Assembly (NCBI GenBank): GCA_965116325.1
Contig: OZ220675.1
Coordinates: forward strand, 992,001 to 1,056,000
Direction: 5' to 3'
Length of the DNA: 64,000 nucleotides
Source of the DNA: JAGWBF01 sp965116325
Lineage (GTDB): Bacteria > Chloroflexota > Dehalococcoidia > Lucifugimonadales > JAGWBF01
Of this stretch, positions 52,898 through 61,663 are shown piece by piece (the first letter of the stretch is position 1; each line of letters opens with the position of its first letter). The notes beneath the pieces are model-generated. The model searched no databases. It had not been told where the DNA came from and saw nothing but the letters and a program-made list of their open reading frames with translations. The position numbers were made by a program, and so were the translations under genes.

Positions 52898-54631
52898 CTA
52901 AGTGCGCAGGACGATGAATACGATGAGCACGCCGAAGGTAAGCAACAGCGCTCCAACGGCGGCGGCCAAAGGAGGCCTGGTCAGCGCGACCAGGGCTGCC
53001 CTTCGCACTCCGTCACCCAGGGGCAGTCGATACAAGGCTGTCTCCGGCGATGATGCTGCCAGCGTTGTCCAAGCCACGACCCCATCTTTTGCCCGTTCGG
53101 CAGCAGCGAAGATGCGTTCCAGCGGCTCTTGCACCAAGACTCGCACCGGCATTGCCGCATGGCGGTAGGGCCAGTCGGCATCGAGGGAAACCGTCGGCTT
53201 TGGCTTGAGGGCGGCAAGCATGAGCCAGAAGCCCAAGCCTGTAAAGACCAGCAGCTCAACCGTGTGGATGATATCGTTAAGGTTGTAGGGGTTGTAGTGT
53301 CCCGTGAAGTTCATGAAGCCGTAGAAGGTCTGCGGGAAGAGACCAATGGCAATGCACAGCCCCGCGGCTCCCGCCATGCCCACGTACATCCCCGCAGGCA
53401 CCTTCGCGATGAGCGCAACGGGCGTTGCACGCTTGGAGCCGAACCACGTGAAGTAGGGCAGCTTCAGCCCGGTGTGCAGGAACGTGCCGACGGACGCAAC
53501 GTACAACAGGAATGCCGCGATGTCGTTGCCGCTGTAATGGGCGGCCTCCGTAACCAGCGACTTGCTGACGAAGCCCGCAAAGAGCGGTACCGCCGAGATG
53601 GAGAACGCCCCCACCATATATAGTGTCAACACCAACTTCATCCGGGGCGCGAGGCCTCCCAACTCCGTCATCTTCGTCGTGCCTGCAGCCGTCAGTACAG
53701 CGCCCGTCGCCATGATCATCAGGCCCTTGTAGAGCACATGGGCAAAGGCGTGCGCCGTGGCACCCTCGATAGCCTCATGGGTGCCTATGCCTGCAGCAGT
53801 CACCATGAAGCCGACCTGGCTGATGATGTGGTACGCAAGCAGACGCCGGATATCGTTTTCGAGCACCGCGTAGATGACGCCATATAGGGCCATCACCGTG
53901 CCGAAGATGATAAGGATCTCCCAACCCGCGAAGCCTCGCAGCAAGACGTAGACCGCCGTCTTGGTTGTGAAGGCGCTCAAGAACACCGCACCCGACGCGC
54001 TCGCCTCGGGATAGGCGTCAGCCAGCCAGGCGTGGACGGGCGGGATGGCCGCGTTCACTGCAAAGGCGATAAGGATCAGCCACGCCGCCCCTCCGCCCTC
54101 GAATATCCCGAACAGCAGCGAGCCGGTGTCGACAAAGTGCCACAGAACTCCCGCCAGCAGAATCGCCCCACCAACGATGTGGACGAACAGGTAGCGCATA
54201 GCTGCCGCCTGGGATGCCGGCCGTTCCCCTCGGCTGATCAGATAGGCGGACCCGAGGGCCATTACTTCCCAGAAGACCACCAGCGTGAGGAGGTCGCCAG
54301 CGAATACGACGCCCAGCGCGCCGCTTCCACAGAACAGCGCGGCAGCCTGCTGGCCCCGGTCGCGTATGTGCAGTCCGTGAATGCTTCCGAGCACGCCGAT
54401 GATGGCGAAGACGCTGCCGAAGGCCAGGCTCAGCCCATCGACGCGCAGAGGCATCAGGTCGAATCCGAGCCACTGTGCTTCCCACGTCGTATCCAGGTCC
54501 ATGAAAACGACCAGCTGAAGAACGACGAGCCCGAAGGCGCCCACCATCATGACGGACCGCATGCGGGAGGGCAGGGCGAGGACCGCTGCGCCGCCGAGCA
54601 CGAGGATGAGCGCGGGCAAGAAGCTACCCAT
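52898..54631 (-). CDS. Mrp/Mbh-type antiporter large subunit (third D-like copy)
   Basis: A 577-aa polytopic subunit related to NuoL/MrpD-type proton-translocating proteins. ATG 54631 follows GAGGAG and overlaps the upstream stop by 8 bp; an upstream start at 54667 is less likely. The functional residues of the family are present: the TM5 glutamate in VVFWEVMALGSAYLI and the TM7 lysine in FTTKTAVYVLLRG. Other landmarks are IPPVHAWLADAYPEAS, ENDIRRLLAYHIISQVGF and GLAPRMK. The C-terminal ~120 residues form an extra hydrophilic and helical region (WPYRHAAMPVRVLVQEPLERIF), as in NuoL-like lateral helices. Last gene of the operon. Confidence 0.85.
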   Translation of the reverse strand: MGSFLPALILVLGGAAVLALPSRMRSVMMVGAFGLVVLQLVVFMDLDTTWEAQWLGFDLMPLRVDGLSLAFGSVFAIIGVLGSIHGLHIRDRGQQAAALFCGSGALGVVFAGDLLTLVVFWEVMALGSAYLISRGERPASQAAAMRYLFVHIVGGAILLAGVLWHFVDTGSLLFGIFEGGGAAWLILIAFAVNAAIPPVHAWLADAYPEASASGAVFLSAFTTKTAVYVLLRGFAGWEILIIFGTVMALYGVIYAVLENDIRRLLAYHIISQVGFMVTAAGIGTHEAIEGATAHAFAHVLYKGLMIMATGAVLTAAGTTKMTELGGLAPRMKLVLTLYMVGAFSISAVPLFAGFVSKSLVTEAAHYSGNDIAAFLLYVASVGTFLHTGLKLPYFTWFGSKRATPVALIAKVPAGMYVGMAGAAGLCIAIGLFPQTFYGFMNFTGHYNPYNLNDIIHTVELLVFTGLGFWLMLAALKPKPTVSLDADWPYRHAAMPVRVLVQEPLERIFAAAERAKDGVVAWTTLAASSPETALYRLPLGDGVRRAALVALTRPPLAAAVGALLLTFGVLIVFIVLRT

Positions 54632-54869
54632 CTGTGTGCTCCTCGCCGTCATCGTCGTTGTCGGCACGCTCCAGCAGGGCGCCCAGCCACTTGGAGCCGT
54701 ACACGATTGCGAATGTCGAGAACAGGCTGAAGACTATGAAGAAGCCGATAGTGCCCGAGTAGGGGAAGTGCGCCTTGACTTTGTCGGTCAAGGTCAGGCC
54801 AGCGTCTGCCGCGAGCGTCGCGATGATGGCCAGGGTGAGTGCAATCGCAAGGTGGCGCGTGAGCCGCAT
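54624..54869 (-). CDS. Small two-helix membrane subunit of the antiporter operon
   Basis: An 81-aa protein with two hydrophobic segments (HLAIALTLAIIATLAADAG and TIGFFIVFSLFSTFAIVYG) and an acidic tail (ERADNDDDGEEHTDG). It starts at ATG 54869, overlapping the upstream stop as TGATG, and overlaps the next gene by 8 bp. The position between two large antiporter subunits suggests a small structural subunit of the complex. I do not recognise a named family. Confidence 0.65.
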   Translation of the reverse strand: MRLTRHLAIALTLAIIATLAADAGLTLTDKVKAHFPYSGTIGFFIVFSLFSTFAIVYGSKWLGALLERADNDDDGEEHTDG

Positions 54870-56362
54870 CAGGCGCCTCCTCCTGCCCCGTTGCCAACCT
54901 GGGAGGCCAGCGCAAGGAAGCTGAAAGGCAGATCCGGCACGATACCCCAAAACAGCGCAAGCAGTCCGGTTAACGCAAGAGGCACGACCATCTTGAGGGA
55001 AGCTTCCCCGGGCCATCCCGACCACGTGAAGTGCGGCGAGCTCCCCCAGAATGCGCGCGCCACGATGGGGAACAGATAACCCGCGCTTAGGACCCCGCTC
55101 ACGATGTAAACGAACAGGAATGCAGTGGCCGATGCATCGACTGCCCCGGCGCCCAGGTACCACTTGCTGGCGAAGAGCACGAAAGGAGGCATCCCCGCCA
55201 TGCTCAGCGAGGCCAGGGCAAAGGCTCCCATTGTCACGGGCATCTGCTTCCCGATGCCGTCCAGCTCACTCACGTTCTCCCGGTGGGTCCGGACGTGAAT
55301 TGCTCCAGCGCAGAAGAACAGCGTTATCTTGGTAACGCCGTGCCCGATGAGATGCAGCAGCGCCCCCGTCAGGGCAAGCGGCCCGAGCAACGCCACTCCA
55401 AGAACGATGTAGGACAGGTGGCTCACCGTCGAGTAGGCGAGCCTCCTCTTGAGGTTGTCGTGGCGCAGCGCCAGCAACGAGGCCAGGATGACGGTTGCTG
55501 CCGCGCCGATGGCCATCACATGCCAAGCTCCAGTGTCGCGCAGCAGGTCGACGCCAAAGACGAAGATGAGTACGCGCACCACGCCGAAGACCCCTGCCTT
55601 CACAACTGCGACTGCGTGAAGCAAGGCGCTAACCGGCGTTGGCGCCACCATCGCAGCGGGCAGCCACGAGTGGAGCGGCATCACCGCCGCCTTGACGATG
55701 ACGCCACCGCCGAGCAGCACGAACAAGGCCCAAACCGTGGCGTCACGCCCTGCAAGGGACCCCAGCACTCCTCCTTCGGAGAACGTCGTGTCTATCCCCA
55801 GCAGCGCGAGCCACGCCGTTCCACCGATGAGCGCCAGCCCGCCGCCCAGCGTATATAGCAGGTACTTCCGGCCTGCGCGGACCGCCTCCTCGGACTCCCT
55901 ATGTATCACAAGGGGGTAGGTGAAGAGCGTCAACAATTCGTAGAAGAGCACGAAGGTCAGCAGGTTGGCAGCCAGCGCAACTCCCAGCGCCGCGCCGACG
56001 CTCAGAGCGAAGGCGGCATAAAACCGACTCTGCTTCTGTTCCTCCAGCCCGCGCATGTACCCGATGGAGTACACGGAGGTGGGCACCCACAGAAACGAGG
56101 CTAGGGTTCCGAAGAGCATGCCCGCTGCATCGGCCTGCAGCGCGATGTTGATGCCGGGCGACAACTCTAGAAGCGTTGCCGATGCAATGCGCCCATCCGT
56201 CGTCCCGGGCAGCATCGAGGCGACCAACCCCAACGTGGCTAACGCCAGCGCAACACACACACCTTCGCGTACGTTGGGCCTGCTTCCCAGGGCGGCGACC
56301 AGCACTGCGCCTAGCAAGGGTACGGCGACTGCAACCGCGGGGAGTGGCGAGGATTCGATCAC
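54869..56362 (-). CDS. Mrp/Mbh-type antiporter large subunit (second D-like copy)
   Basis: A 497-aa polytopic protein of the NuoL/M/N-MrpD superfamily with about 14 hydrophobic segments. It retains the TM5 glutamate (FYELLTLFTYPLVIHRESEEA) and the TM7 lysine (HAVAVVKAGVFGVVRV), with RRLAYSTVSHLSYIVLG after it. So proton conduction is plausible. GTG start overlaps the upstream stop by one base. Middle member of three such subunits. Confidence 0.88.
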   Translation of the reverse strand: MIESSPLPAVAVAVPLLGAVLVAALGSRPNVREGVCVALALATLGLVASMLPGTTDGRIASATLLELSPGINIALQADAAGMLFGTLASFLWVPTSVYSIGYMRGLEEQKQSRFYAAFALSVGAALGVALAANLLTFVLFYELLTLFTYPLVIHRESEEAVRAGRKYLLYTLGGGLALIGGTAWLALLGIDTTFSEGGVLGSLAGRDATVWALFVLLGGGVIVKAAVMPLHSWLPAAMVAPTPVSALLHAVAVVKAGVFGVVRVLIFVFGVDLLRDTGAWHVMAIGAAATVILASLLALRHDNLKRRLAYSTVSHLSYIVLGVALLGPLALTGALLHLIGHGVTKITLFFCAGAIHVRTHRENVSELDGIGKQMPVTMGAFALASLSMAGMPPFVLFASKWYLGAGAVDASATAFLFVYIVSGVLSAGYLFPIVARAFWGSSPHFTWSGWPGEASLKMVVPLALTGLLALFWGIVPDLPFSFLALASQVGNGAGGGA

Positions 56363-57876
56363 TACGTCCCCGGCTCCAGTACGTGTCTCACCACGGCGAC
56401 GTTGAGGACGCCGAGCACAATGGTAGCTGCCGCCAGCAAGACTAGAGGAAGCAGGACGTCAACCTTGGGCTCCCAGGTCCCTCCCAGCAGAGGCAGCTTA
56501 GTCCCTCGGGATTCACTTTCCGGCTCGTCATCCGGGCCCTTCACGCCAGCCGGCGAATTTGCGAGGTAGGCGCGCTCCAGCACGCGGAACAGATAGGCGG
56601 CAGATAGCAGGCTGCTGATAAGCACGACAGCCAGGATCACCCAGAGGTCCTGTTCCACTGCAGCGATGGACAGGTACCACTTGCTGAAGAACCCGGCGGT
56701 CGGAGGCACGCCCACCATCGCGATTGCGCCGACCGTGAAGGCGGCGGCAGTGATAGGCAGGCGGCGTCCAAGCCCAGCCAGCGCGGGCACCTCCGAAACG
56801 CCTGTCTGCAGGCGTACAGCCATAACGGCGAGGAACAGCGTTCCCTTCATCAGTGCATGGTTCATGATGTGCAGCAGAGCTGCCACGTAGCCCAGCGGTG
56901 TCGCCAGTCCGATGCCGATGGCAATGAAGGCCAGCTGGCTCACCGACGAGTAGGCGAGCATGCGCCGTATGTCCTCTTGCCGGAAAGCTGCCGCCGCGCC
57001 GAACACGACGCCGATGCCCCCGAGCACAACCAGCGCTTGCCCGATGGGGACCTCATCAATCAGATAGCCCTCGGGGAAGACGCTCAGAAACATCCGCAGC
57101 ATCGCGTACGCCCCCACCTTGGTCATAATGGGCGCAATCAGGGTGTTCACCGACGATGGCGAGAAGGTGTATGCGTCGGGCAGCCAAAGATGCAGCGGCA
57201 CCAGCGCCATCTTCAGGCCCAGTCCTATGAAGATGAACACCGCGCCCGCGCTAACCGACAACGTCGCCTCAGAGGCCGACAATATCTCCAGCGTGTGCGC
57301 CATGTTCAGCGTACCCGTCCCAAAGTAGAGGAAGGCTACGCCCAGCAGGTAGAAGGCGCCGCCGAGGGTTCCCAAGATGAGGTAGCGGTATCCGGCAAGC
57401 ATGCCTTTGCGGCCGCCTAGGAACACAAGGGCGTATCCCGCCAGGGACGAAATTTCGAGGAACACGAAAAGGTTGAATAGGTCGGCTGTGACGATCATTC
57501 CCGTCAGGCCCGCCAGCAGCAGGAGGACCAGGGAGTAGAACAACCCTTGCCTCCCCTGCATCTCCTGCTCGGCCATGCGCCGCGTCGCAACTACCACTGC
57601 GAGGGCCACTGACATGACAATGAGGGAGACGAAGGCCGCCACATGGTCGACGACGTACTCGATGCCTATGGGAGGCTCCCATCCGCCGAGCTCGTAGGTC
57701 ATCGGGCCATTGGCAATGACGTGGGCCAGCGCCCATCCCGACATAGCTGTGCTGAAGGCAATGGTCGATACGGCCAGCCAGAATGCGAGGGCTTGCCGCC
57801 ACATGCCGACCACGGGCGCAAGAATCGACAGCACCAGCAGAGGCACAGGGATCAGAGCGGGTAGTTGGGCTGCCAC
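56362..57876 (-). CDS. mrpD: Mrp-type antiporter subunit D
   Basis: A 504-aa MrpD/NuoN-like subunit. Landmarks are DLFNLFVFLEISSLAGYALV (TM5 glutamate), PLHLWLPDAYTFSPSSVNTLIAPIMTKVGAYAMLR (TM7 lysine), and EDIRRMLAYSSVSQLAFIAIG. GTG start, three bases after the mrpC stop. In Mrp complexes it forms part of the proton pathway of the Na+(Li+)/H+ antiporter. Confidence 0.92.
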   Translation of the reverse strand: MAAQLPALIPVPLLVLSILAPVVGMWRQALAFWLAVSTIAFSTAMSGWALAHVIANGPMTYELGGWEPPIGIEYVVDHVAAFVSLIVMSVALAVVVATRRMAEQEMQGRQGLFYSLVLLLLAGLTGMIVTADLFNLFVFLEISSLAGYALVFLGGRKGMLAGYRYLILGTLGGAFYLLGVAFLYFGTGTLNMAHTLEILSASEATLSVSAGAVFIFIGLGLKMALVPLHLWLPDAYTFSPSSVNTLIAPIMTKVGAYAMLRMFLSVFPEGYLIDEVPIGQALVVLGGIGVVFGAAAAFRQEDIRRMLAYSSVSQLAFIAIGIGLATPLGYVAALLHIMNHALMKGTLFLAVMAVRLQTGVSEVPALAGLGRRLPITAAAFTVGAIAMVGVPPTAGFFSKWYLSIAAVEQDLWVILAVVLISSLLSAAYLFRVLERAYLANSPAGVKGPDDEPESESRGTKLPLLGGTWEPKVDVLLPLVLLAAATIVLGVLNVAVVRHVLEPGT

Positions 57877-57879
57877 TTG

Positions 57880-58251
57880 CTAGGCCTGCTGCTCCATCTC
57901 GCTCAGGATTTCCGCCTCGTCCACCGTCCCGAATTCGCGGTGTATGCGTGTCAGAAAGGCGAGGGCGACAGCGGTGACGGCAACACTGACGACTATGGCC
58001 GTCAGCATCAGCACATGGGGCAACGGGTTAACGAACTCCTCGGCGTTGGCATGCTCGCCATAGAACAGGATGGGGACGGTGCCCCCGTCCCGAATCGAGC
58101 CGTTGATGAAAAACAGGATGATGGCCGACTGAAGCACGTTCAGCCCGATGAGCTTCTTGACCAAGCTGCGCTTAGCGACCATGCCCCACACGCCCACAGC
58201 GAGGAGGATCGCAATCATGAAGTAGGGGAAGCGGGCCGCCAGCTCGTCCAT
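57880..58251 (-). CDS. mrpC: Mrp-type antiporter subunit C
   Basis: A 123-aa NuoK-like subunit with three hydrophobic segments. The MrpC pattern is KRSLVKKLIGLNVLQSAIILFFIN near 28-50 and DGGTVPILFYGEHANAEEFVNPLPHVLMLTAIVVSVAVTAVALA. It lies 2 bp from mrpB. It pairs with MrpD in the membrane arm. Confidence 0.93.
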   Translation of the reverse strand: MDELAARFPYFMIAILLAVGVWGMVAKRSLVKKLIGLNVLQSAIILFFINGSIRDGGTVPILFYGEHANAEEFVNPLPHVLMLTAIVVSVAVTAVALAFLTRIHREFGTVDEAEILSEMEQQA

Positions 58252-58253
58252 CG

Positions 58254-58724
58254 CTACCCCTCCGGCTCTTCCGGCTCGCGCGGCTCAGTCAGGTAGTCGG
58301 CGGCCAGCGCAAGCGTTCCGAACACAGCCAGCGCTACACCCACTTCGATGATGAATATGCCGATTTGCCTTCGCCCCAGGTCACCCGGCCAAAAGCGGTC
58401 GATCCACTCGAATGCGATAGCGCCGTAGTCGAGATAGTCGCTGCCGGCTACCATCGCCAAAACTCCCGTGCCCGCGTACAGCAGCATGCCCACCACGGTG
58501 ATAAAGACCAGCCGTGGCCGCGAGAACAGCCTGCGTCCCTCAGCGCTGCTAAGCGACATTCGCGAGAGTATAAGGCCGGCAGCAAGTATCGCCCCGGCCT
58601 GGAACCCGCCTCCCGGCGACAATTCGCCGTGGACCAGGACGTACAGGCCAAACAGCAGGATTGCCGGGACCATGACCGCCCTGACGACAAAGTGAAGCAG
58701 GACGCTGTCATGCTTGTCGATCAT
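58254..58724 (-). CDS. mrpB: Mrp-type antiporter subunit B
   Basis: A 156-aa MrpB: AVMVPAILLFGLYVLVHGELSPGGGFQAGAILAAGLIL near 14-50 is diagnostic. Four hydrophobic segments. It ends with a hydrophilic TEPREPEEPEG tail. It overlaps the MbhE-like gene upstream by 17 bp. Confidence 0.93.
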   Translation of the reverse strand: MIDKHDSVLLHFVVRAVMVPAILLFGLYVLVHGELSPGGGFQAGAILAAGLILSRMSLSSAEGRRLFSRPRLVFITVVGMLLYAGTGVLAMVAGSDYLDYGAIAFEWIDRFWPGDLGRRQIGIFIIEVGVALAVFGTLALAADYLTEPREPEEPEG

Positions 58725-58995
58725 CGCGGCCCCCCCGAATCAGTACGAACAGCACGGCAATACCCGCCGTGAAGATTACAAAGGTCTCTCCCAGCGTGTC
58801 ATAGCTTCGATAGTCGGCCAGGATGGCGGAGACGACATTCTCGATGCCGATGTCCTCCTCCGTCCGCTCTATGTACTCCGGACCTACACCAGTGTTCGCG
58901 GGAGCCTGGGGGTCGCCGCGATCAGGCAACTCCCACGATGCCGCGACAAATAGTGCGGCAGTGGCGATTGCCAGCAGGATGGCTAGCACCCTCAA
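58708..58995 (-). CDS. MbhE-like subunit (MrpA C-terminal domain homologue)
   Basis: A 95-aa protein with two hydrophobic ends and a central EDIGIENVVSAILADYRSYDTLGETFVIFTAGIAVL. The DYRxxDTLGE motif is characteristic of the MbhE/MrpA C-terminal domain. It starts at a TTG that overlaps the upstream stop (TTGA). Here the MrpA C-terminus is a separate gene, as in archaeal Mbh/Mrp clusters. Confidence 0.88.
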   Translation of the reverse strand: MRVLAILLAIATAALFVAASWELPDRGDPQAPANTGVGPEYIERTEEDIGIENVVSAILADYRSYDTLGETFVIFTAGIAVLFVLIRGGRDDRQA

Positions 58996-59237
58996 TCCGA
59001 CGACCTCCGGCGCATCAAGCTGATTCCTCCGATGAGCAACACTCCCGTCACGCCTGCGCCCAGTGCGATTTCCGTCAGCGCCACATCGACAGCGCCCATG
59101 AGCGCCATCAGCGTTGCCGCAACAAAGCTGTACACCGTCAGGGAGGCCACGGCGCCCAACAGATCACGTACCGATAGGGCGATGACGGACGTCAGCACAA
59201 GCAACCCATACAGAGCGAATTCAAGTGGCCAAGCCAT
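58992..59237 (-). CDS. MbhD-like DUF4040 subunit
   Basis: An 81-aa membrane protein with three hydrophobic segments. LEFALYGLLVLTSVIALSVRDLLGAVASLTVYSF and DVALTEIALGAGVTGVLLIGG match the DUF4040/MbhD domain. ATG 59237 follows mrpG by 2 bp. The open frame extends further upstream, but only as a shadow. Confidence 0.88.
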   Translation of the reverse strand: MAWPLEFALYGLLVLTSVIALSVRDLLGAVASLTVYSFVAATLMALMGAVDVALTEIALGAGVTGVLLIGGISLMRRRSSD

Positions 59238-59239
59238 CG

Positions 59240-59551
59240 CTAATGCTCCCGCGCCGCGTTCCGGCGGGTCCATGGCACGATGCCAACTTGCAGCGCCGAG
59301 CGCGCAAGTACGTGGGCAGCGACCGGGTTGGCGATGGAGATGAACAGCAGGCCGAGCACGATCTTCAGGCTGACCAGCGTCGCTCCCTCGTACAGCGCCA
59401 GCCCGATGAGCACCAGTCCGATGCCCAAGGTGTCCGTCTTCGAGACGGCGTGCGTTCGCGTGTAGAAGTCGGGCAAGCGAATGAGGCCGATGGCCGTCAC
59501 AGCCATGAAGAAAAGGCCTCCAGCTATTATCACCGTCCCCGCGATGTCCAC
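59240..59551 (-). CDS. mrpG: Mrp-type antiporter subunit G
   Basis: A 103-aa MrpG: IIAGGLFFMAVTAIGLIRLPDFYTRTHAVSKTDTLG is the family signature, with three hydrophobic segments. It overlaps mrpF by one base at the start. Confidence 0.94.
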   Translation of the reverse strand: MDIAGTVIIAGGLFFMAVTAIGLIRLPDFYTRTHAVSKTDTLGIGLVLIGLALYEGATLVSLKIVLGLLFISIANPVAAHVLARSALQVGIVPWTRRNAAREH

Positions 59552-59826
59552 TACGCGCCTTCCTCTGGATGGCGCGCAAGGTATCTCGAGGCGGCCACCG
59601 TCCCGATGAAGTTCAGTAATGCGTAGGTCAGCGCCAGGTCCACGAACATGTCGGGACGTTCGAACATGAACCCAAGGACCACCAGCAGCCCCACGATATT
59701 TGTTCCTACGACGCCCGCCGCCAGCAGCCTGTCATAGATGGTCCGGCCCACCGCCAGGCGCCACATGCTGAGCGCGCTCAGCAGGAGGATGACCGATGCT
59801 ATCGTTACGAAAGCCGCGCTCACCAC
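59551..59826 (-). CDS. mrpF: Mrp-type antiporter subunit F
   Basis: A 91-aa MrpF with three hydrophobic segments. GRTIYDRLLAAGVVGTNIVGLLVVLG is the conserved core (D-R-L near 34). It overlaps mrpE by 7 bp. Confidence 0.93.
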   Translation of the reverse strand: MVSAAFVTIASVILLLSALSMWRLAVGRTIYDRLLAAGVVGTNIVGLLVVLGFMFERPDMFVDLALTYALLNFIGTVAASRYLARHPEEGA

Positions 59827-60446
59827 TCCACCTCATCCACCGACGTGATGTCGCGCACTTCCGGCACCTCGACTGCCTCGCCATAGACGCGGGCTACACG
59901 TTTGAGCAGCGTCCCATCCTGAATGCCTTGCCTCGAAGTCTCCGACAAGCAGTGGACAATAAAGCGGTGGGCCGACATGTCTACCGTCACGGTGCCTGGC
60001 GTGAGCGTGATGGAGTTGGCCAACACTGCATTCGACGCCTCGGTCCGCAACGGCGATTCGAACTCAACTAGAGAGGGGCTGATGGGCATTCGTGGATGCA
60101 GCACCAGCCGAGCTACGTGGACATTCGCCAGTGCGATCTCCCATAAAAGCAATGGGAAGTAAATTACCAGTCGGGATGTTGTTGCAGCCAGCCAACTGAA
60201 CCGGGAGGGAGGACGCTCGAACCCCAAAGGGTCGCTGGGGTGAAATATCGCTTCCGTCACGAACAGCACGACTCCCGCAGAGATGATGCCCGCCGTTAGA
60301 AACAGGCCATTCAGCTTGCCCGACAGCGCTACCCACAGGGCGACCAGCAACAGGCTGTAAGCAAGCCAACGGAACACCGGTCGGTGCCAGCCGCGGGCGT
60401 TACCGTCGTGCCTCCTCATGCGAGGGGAGACATGGTCAGCTTCCAT
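59820..60446 (-). CDS. mrpE: Mrp-type antiporter subunit E
   Basis: A 208-aa MrpE. The first ~25 residues are charged, then two or three hydrophobic segments follow (RWLAYSLLLVALWVALSG, FLTAGIISAGVVLFVTEAIF). The diagnostic C-terminal domain contains ITLTPGTVTVDMSAHRFIVHCL. First gene of the operon. A TATACT box at 60457-60462 lies 11 bp upstream of the ATG, with no clear -35, so the promoter is uncertain. Confidence 0.92.
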   Translation of the reverse strand: MEADHVSPRMRRHDGNARGWHRPVFRWLAYSLLLVALWVALSGKLNGLFLTAGIISAGVVLFVTEAIFHPSDPLGFERPPSRFSWLAATTSRLVIYFPLLLWEIALANVHVARLVLHPRMPISPSLVEFESPLRTEASNAVLANSITLTPGTVTVDMSAHRFIVHCLSETSRQGIQDGTLLKRVARVYGEAVEVPEVRDITSVDEVEW

Positions 60447-60820
60447 GTGTGCATGGAGTATATGATCCCCAGTTTATCGGCAAGAAACCACCCAAAAATC
60501 GGCCATTCTCGTCAATGGGCCGGGGCGCGATAGTCCCGGGTATTTGAAAGGGCTGGAGAGCGGGCAAAAGGGCGGACGCTATAGTCCCTGACGCCCTCAT
60601 TGGTCCCCCTTCAAGGCGCGCTAATACATGCGCCATTCTACCACTTGTGGAAGTGGCCAACAAAGATGATGTAGAGGGCCGTGCCCGGGGCAGACAGGCC
60701 AGCCAGCCATTTGCTCCGGGGAATCAATACCTGGATGCTTGGAGGGAGGCGGCGTCGGGTAGTTGGGCATGCTAAGCAAAGGCACAGACGGGAGTCTTAT
60801 AGGGGGCAAAGCTCCCGGGA
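60447..60820. other. Gene-free interval upstream of the antiporter operon
   Basis: About 370 bp between mrpE and hspR. It holds the antiporter operon's presumed promoter region and the space downstream of hspR. No credible gene or repeat seen. Confidence 0.45.
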
Positions 60821-61267
60821 TTAGCCGGGGACACGCAGCTCTATGGCCTCTCCGGCGCCCGGCGTAGCCCAGGTGCGCTCTGCGTCCTCTTGAGGAGCCG
60901 CGCCTTGGGCATCCTCCCTACTGACCACGTGCACCCCCAGGTTCGCCAGCATACGGTCCACGTGTTTGAGAGAGTCGGCGGCGGTCTTGGAACTGCTCAT
61001 CTCCTTGGAGAGACGCCGGCGCATCTCCAGGAGATTGCCCGTCGTGGACAGGGCCAGTTCGACGCCGGCTAGGTTGAGCCCCATGTCTTCCACAAAGTGC
61101 TTGATCAACCTGAGCCGGGCTACATCTTCATCGGAGTAGGTCCGCAGGGTGCCCATTCGAAGGGGCTGGACGAAACCCGCGCGCTCGTACTTGCGCAAGG
61201 TCTGCGGATGCATATCCAGGGTCTCCGCCACCACGCTGATCAGGTAAATGCCTCGGGTCTGTCTCAT
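60821..61267 (-). CDS. hspR: MerR-family heat-shock repressor HspR
   Basis: A 148-aa MerR-type regulator. IYLISVVAETLDMHPQTLRKYERAGFVQPLRMGTLRTYSDEDVARLRLI at residues ~7-55 is the MerR winged helix, with the DMHPQTLR/GTLRTYSDED pattern of HspR. A coiled-coil follows, then a Gln/Ala/Glu-rich tail. HspR represses dnaK- or hsp20-type genes via HAIR operators in actinobacteria and relatives. It is divergent from a small gene and hsp20, with a HAIR-like palindrome in the shared region. Confidence 0.85.
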   Translation of the reverse strand: MRQTRGIYLISVVAETLDMHPQTLRKYERAGFVQPLRMGTLRTYSDEDVARLRLIKHFVEDMGLNLAGVELALSTTGNLLEMRRRLSKEMSSSKTAADSLKHVDRMLANLGVHVVSREDAQGAAPQEDAERTWATPGAGEAIELRVPG

Positions 61268-61283
61268 GGAACCTCCCCCTTCC

Positions 61284-61312
61284 TTATACCCTTTGGGGAG
61301 CTCATTGTCAAT
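61284..61312 (-). promoter_or_regulatory. Promoter of hspR
   Basis: Minus-strand TTGACA (61307-61312), 17 nt, TATAAG (61284-61289). The predicted start is only ~10 nt before the ATG, so the GGAGG at 61272-61276 would lie at the extreme 5' end of the mRNA. Confidence 0.65.
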
Positions 61313-61348
61313 TACATATTCGATGCATGATGCACATTATTTAATAGC

Positions 61349-61378
61349 CTTGACATGATTCATATCAAGTCATATACT
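61349..61378 (+). promoter_or_regulatory. hsp20 promoter overlapped by a HAIR-like operator
   Basis: TTGACA (61350-61355), 17 nt, TATACT (61373-61378). Over the -35 box and spacer lies CTTGA-N11-TCAAG (61349-61369), a near-perfect 21-bp palindrome. CTTGA-N11-TCAAG is also the spacing of the HspR operator (HAIR, CTTGAGT-N7-ACTCAAG). Confidence 0.7.
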
Positions 61379-61408
61379 CTGATTGTATTCTCAACGTGGA
61401 GGTCTGAC

Positions 61409-61600
61409 ATGACTGAGGCAGCGACTATGGAGAGGCAAACCCGAACCGGGACAGCCGTCATGGAGCTCGATGCCAAGCTCGCCATGGAGATTGAAGCGGT
61501 CATGGAAGGGACGGAACGGGCACAGATCGAGGAGCAGACGGAGACCAGGGGGTGGTTCTACAGGATACCCCAAGCCGGAGTCAGGTACTACTCGTTCTAG
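61409..61600 (+). CDS. Small hypothetical protein of the hsp20 operon
   Basis: A 63-aa acidic protein from ATG 61409 with GGAGG upstream; the frame opens earlier at 61355 inside the promoter. It has two Glu-rich helical stretches (MELDAKLAMEIEAVMEGTERAQIEEQ) and ends RGWFYRIPQAGVRYYSF. No family recognised. It is transcribed from the heat-shock promoter and is 63 bp before hsp20, so it is probably a heat-shock-induced companion. Confidence 0.6.
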   Translation: MTEAATMERQTRTGTAVMELDAKLAMEIEAVMEGTERAQIEEQTETRGWFYRIPQAGVRYYSF

Positions 61601-61663
61601 ACCGTTGACGCTGGGGAACGATAGCAAGCAAGCGCAGAGAAGACAGAGAAAGGGAGAAAAACA

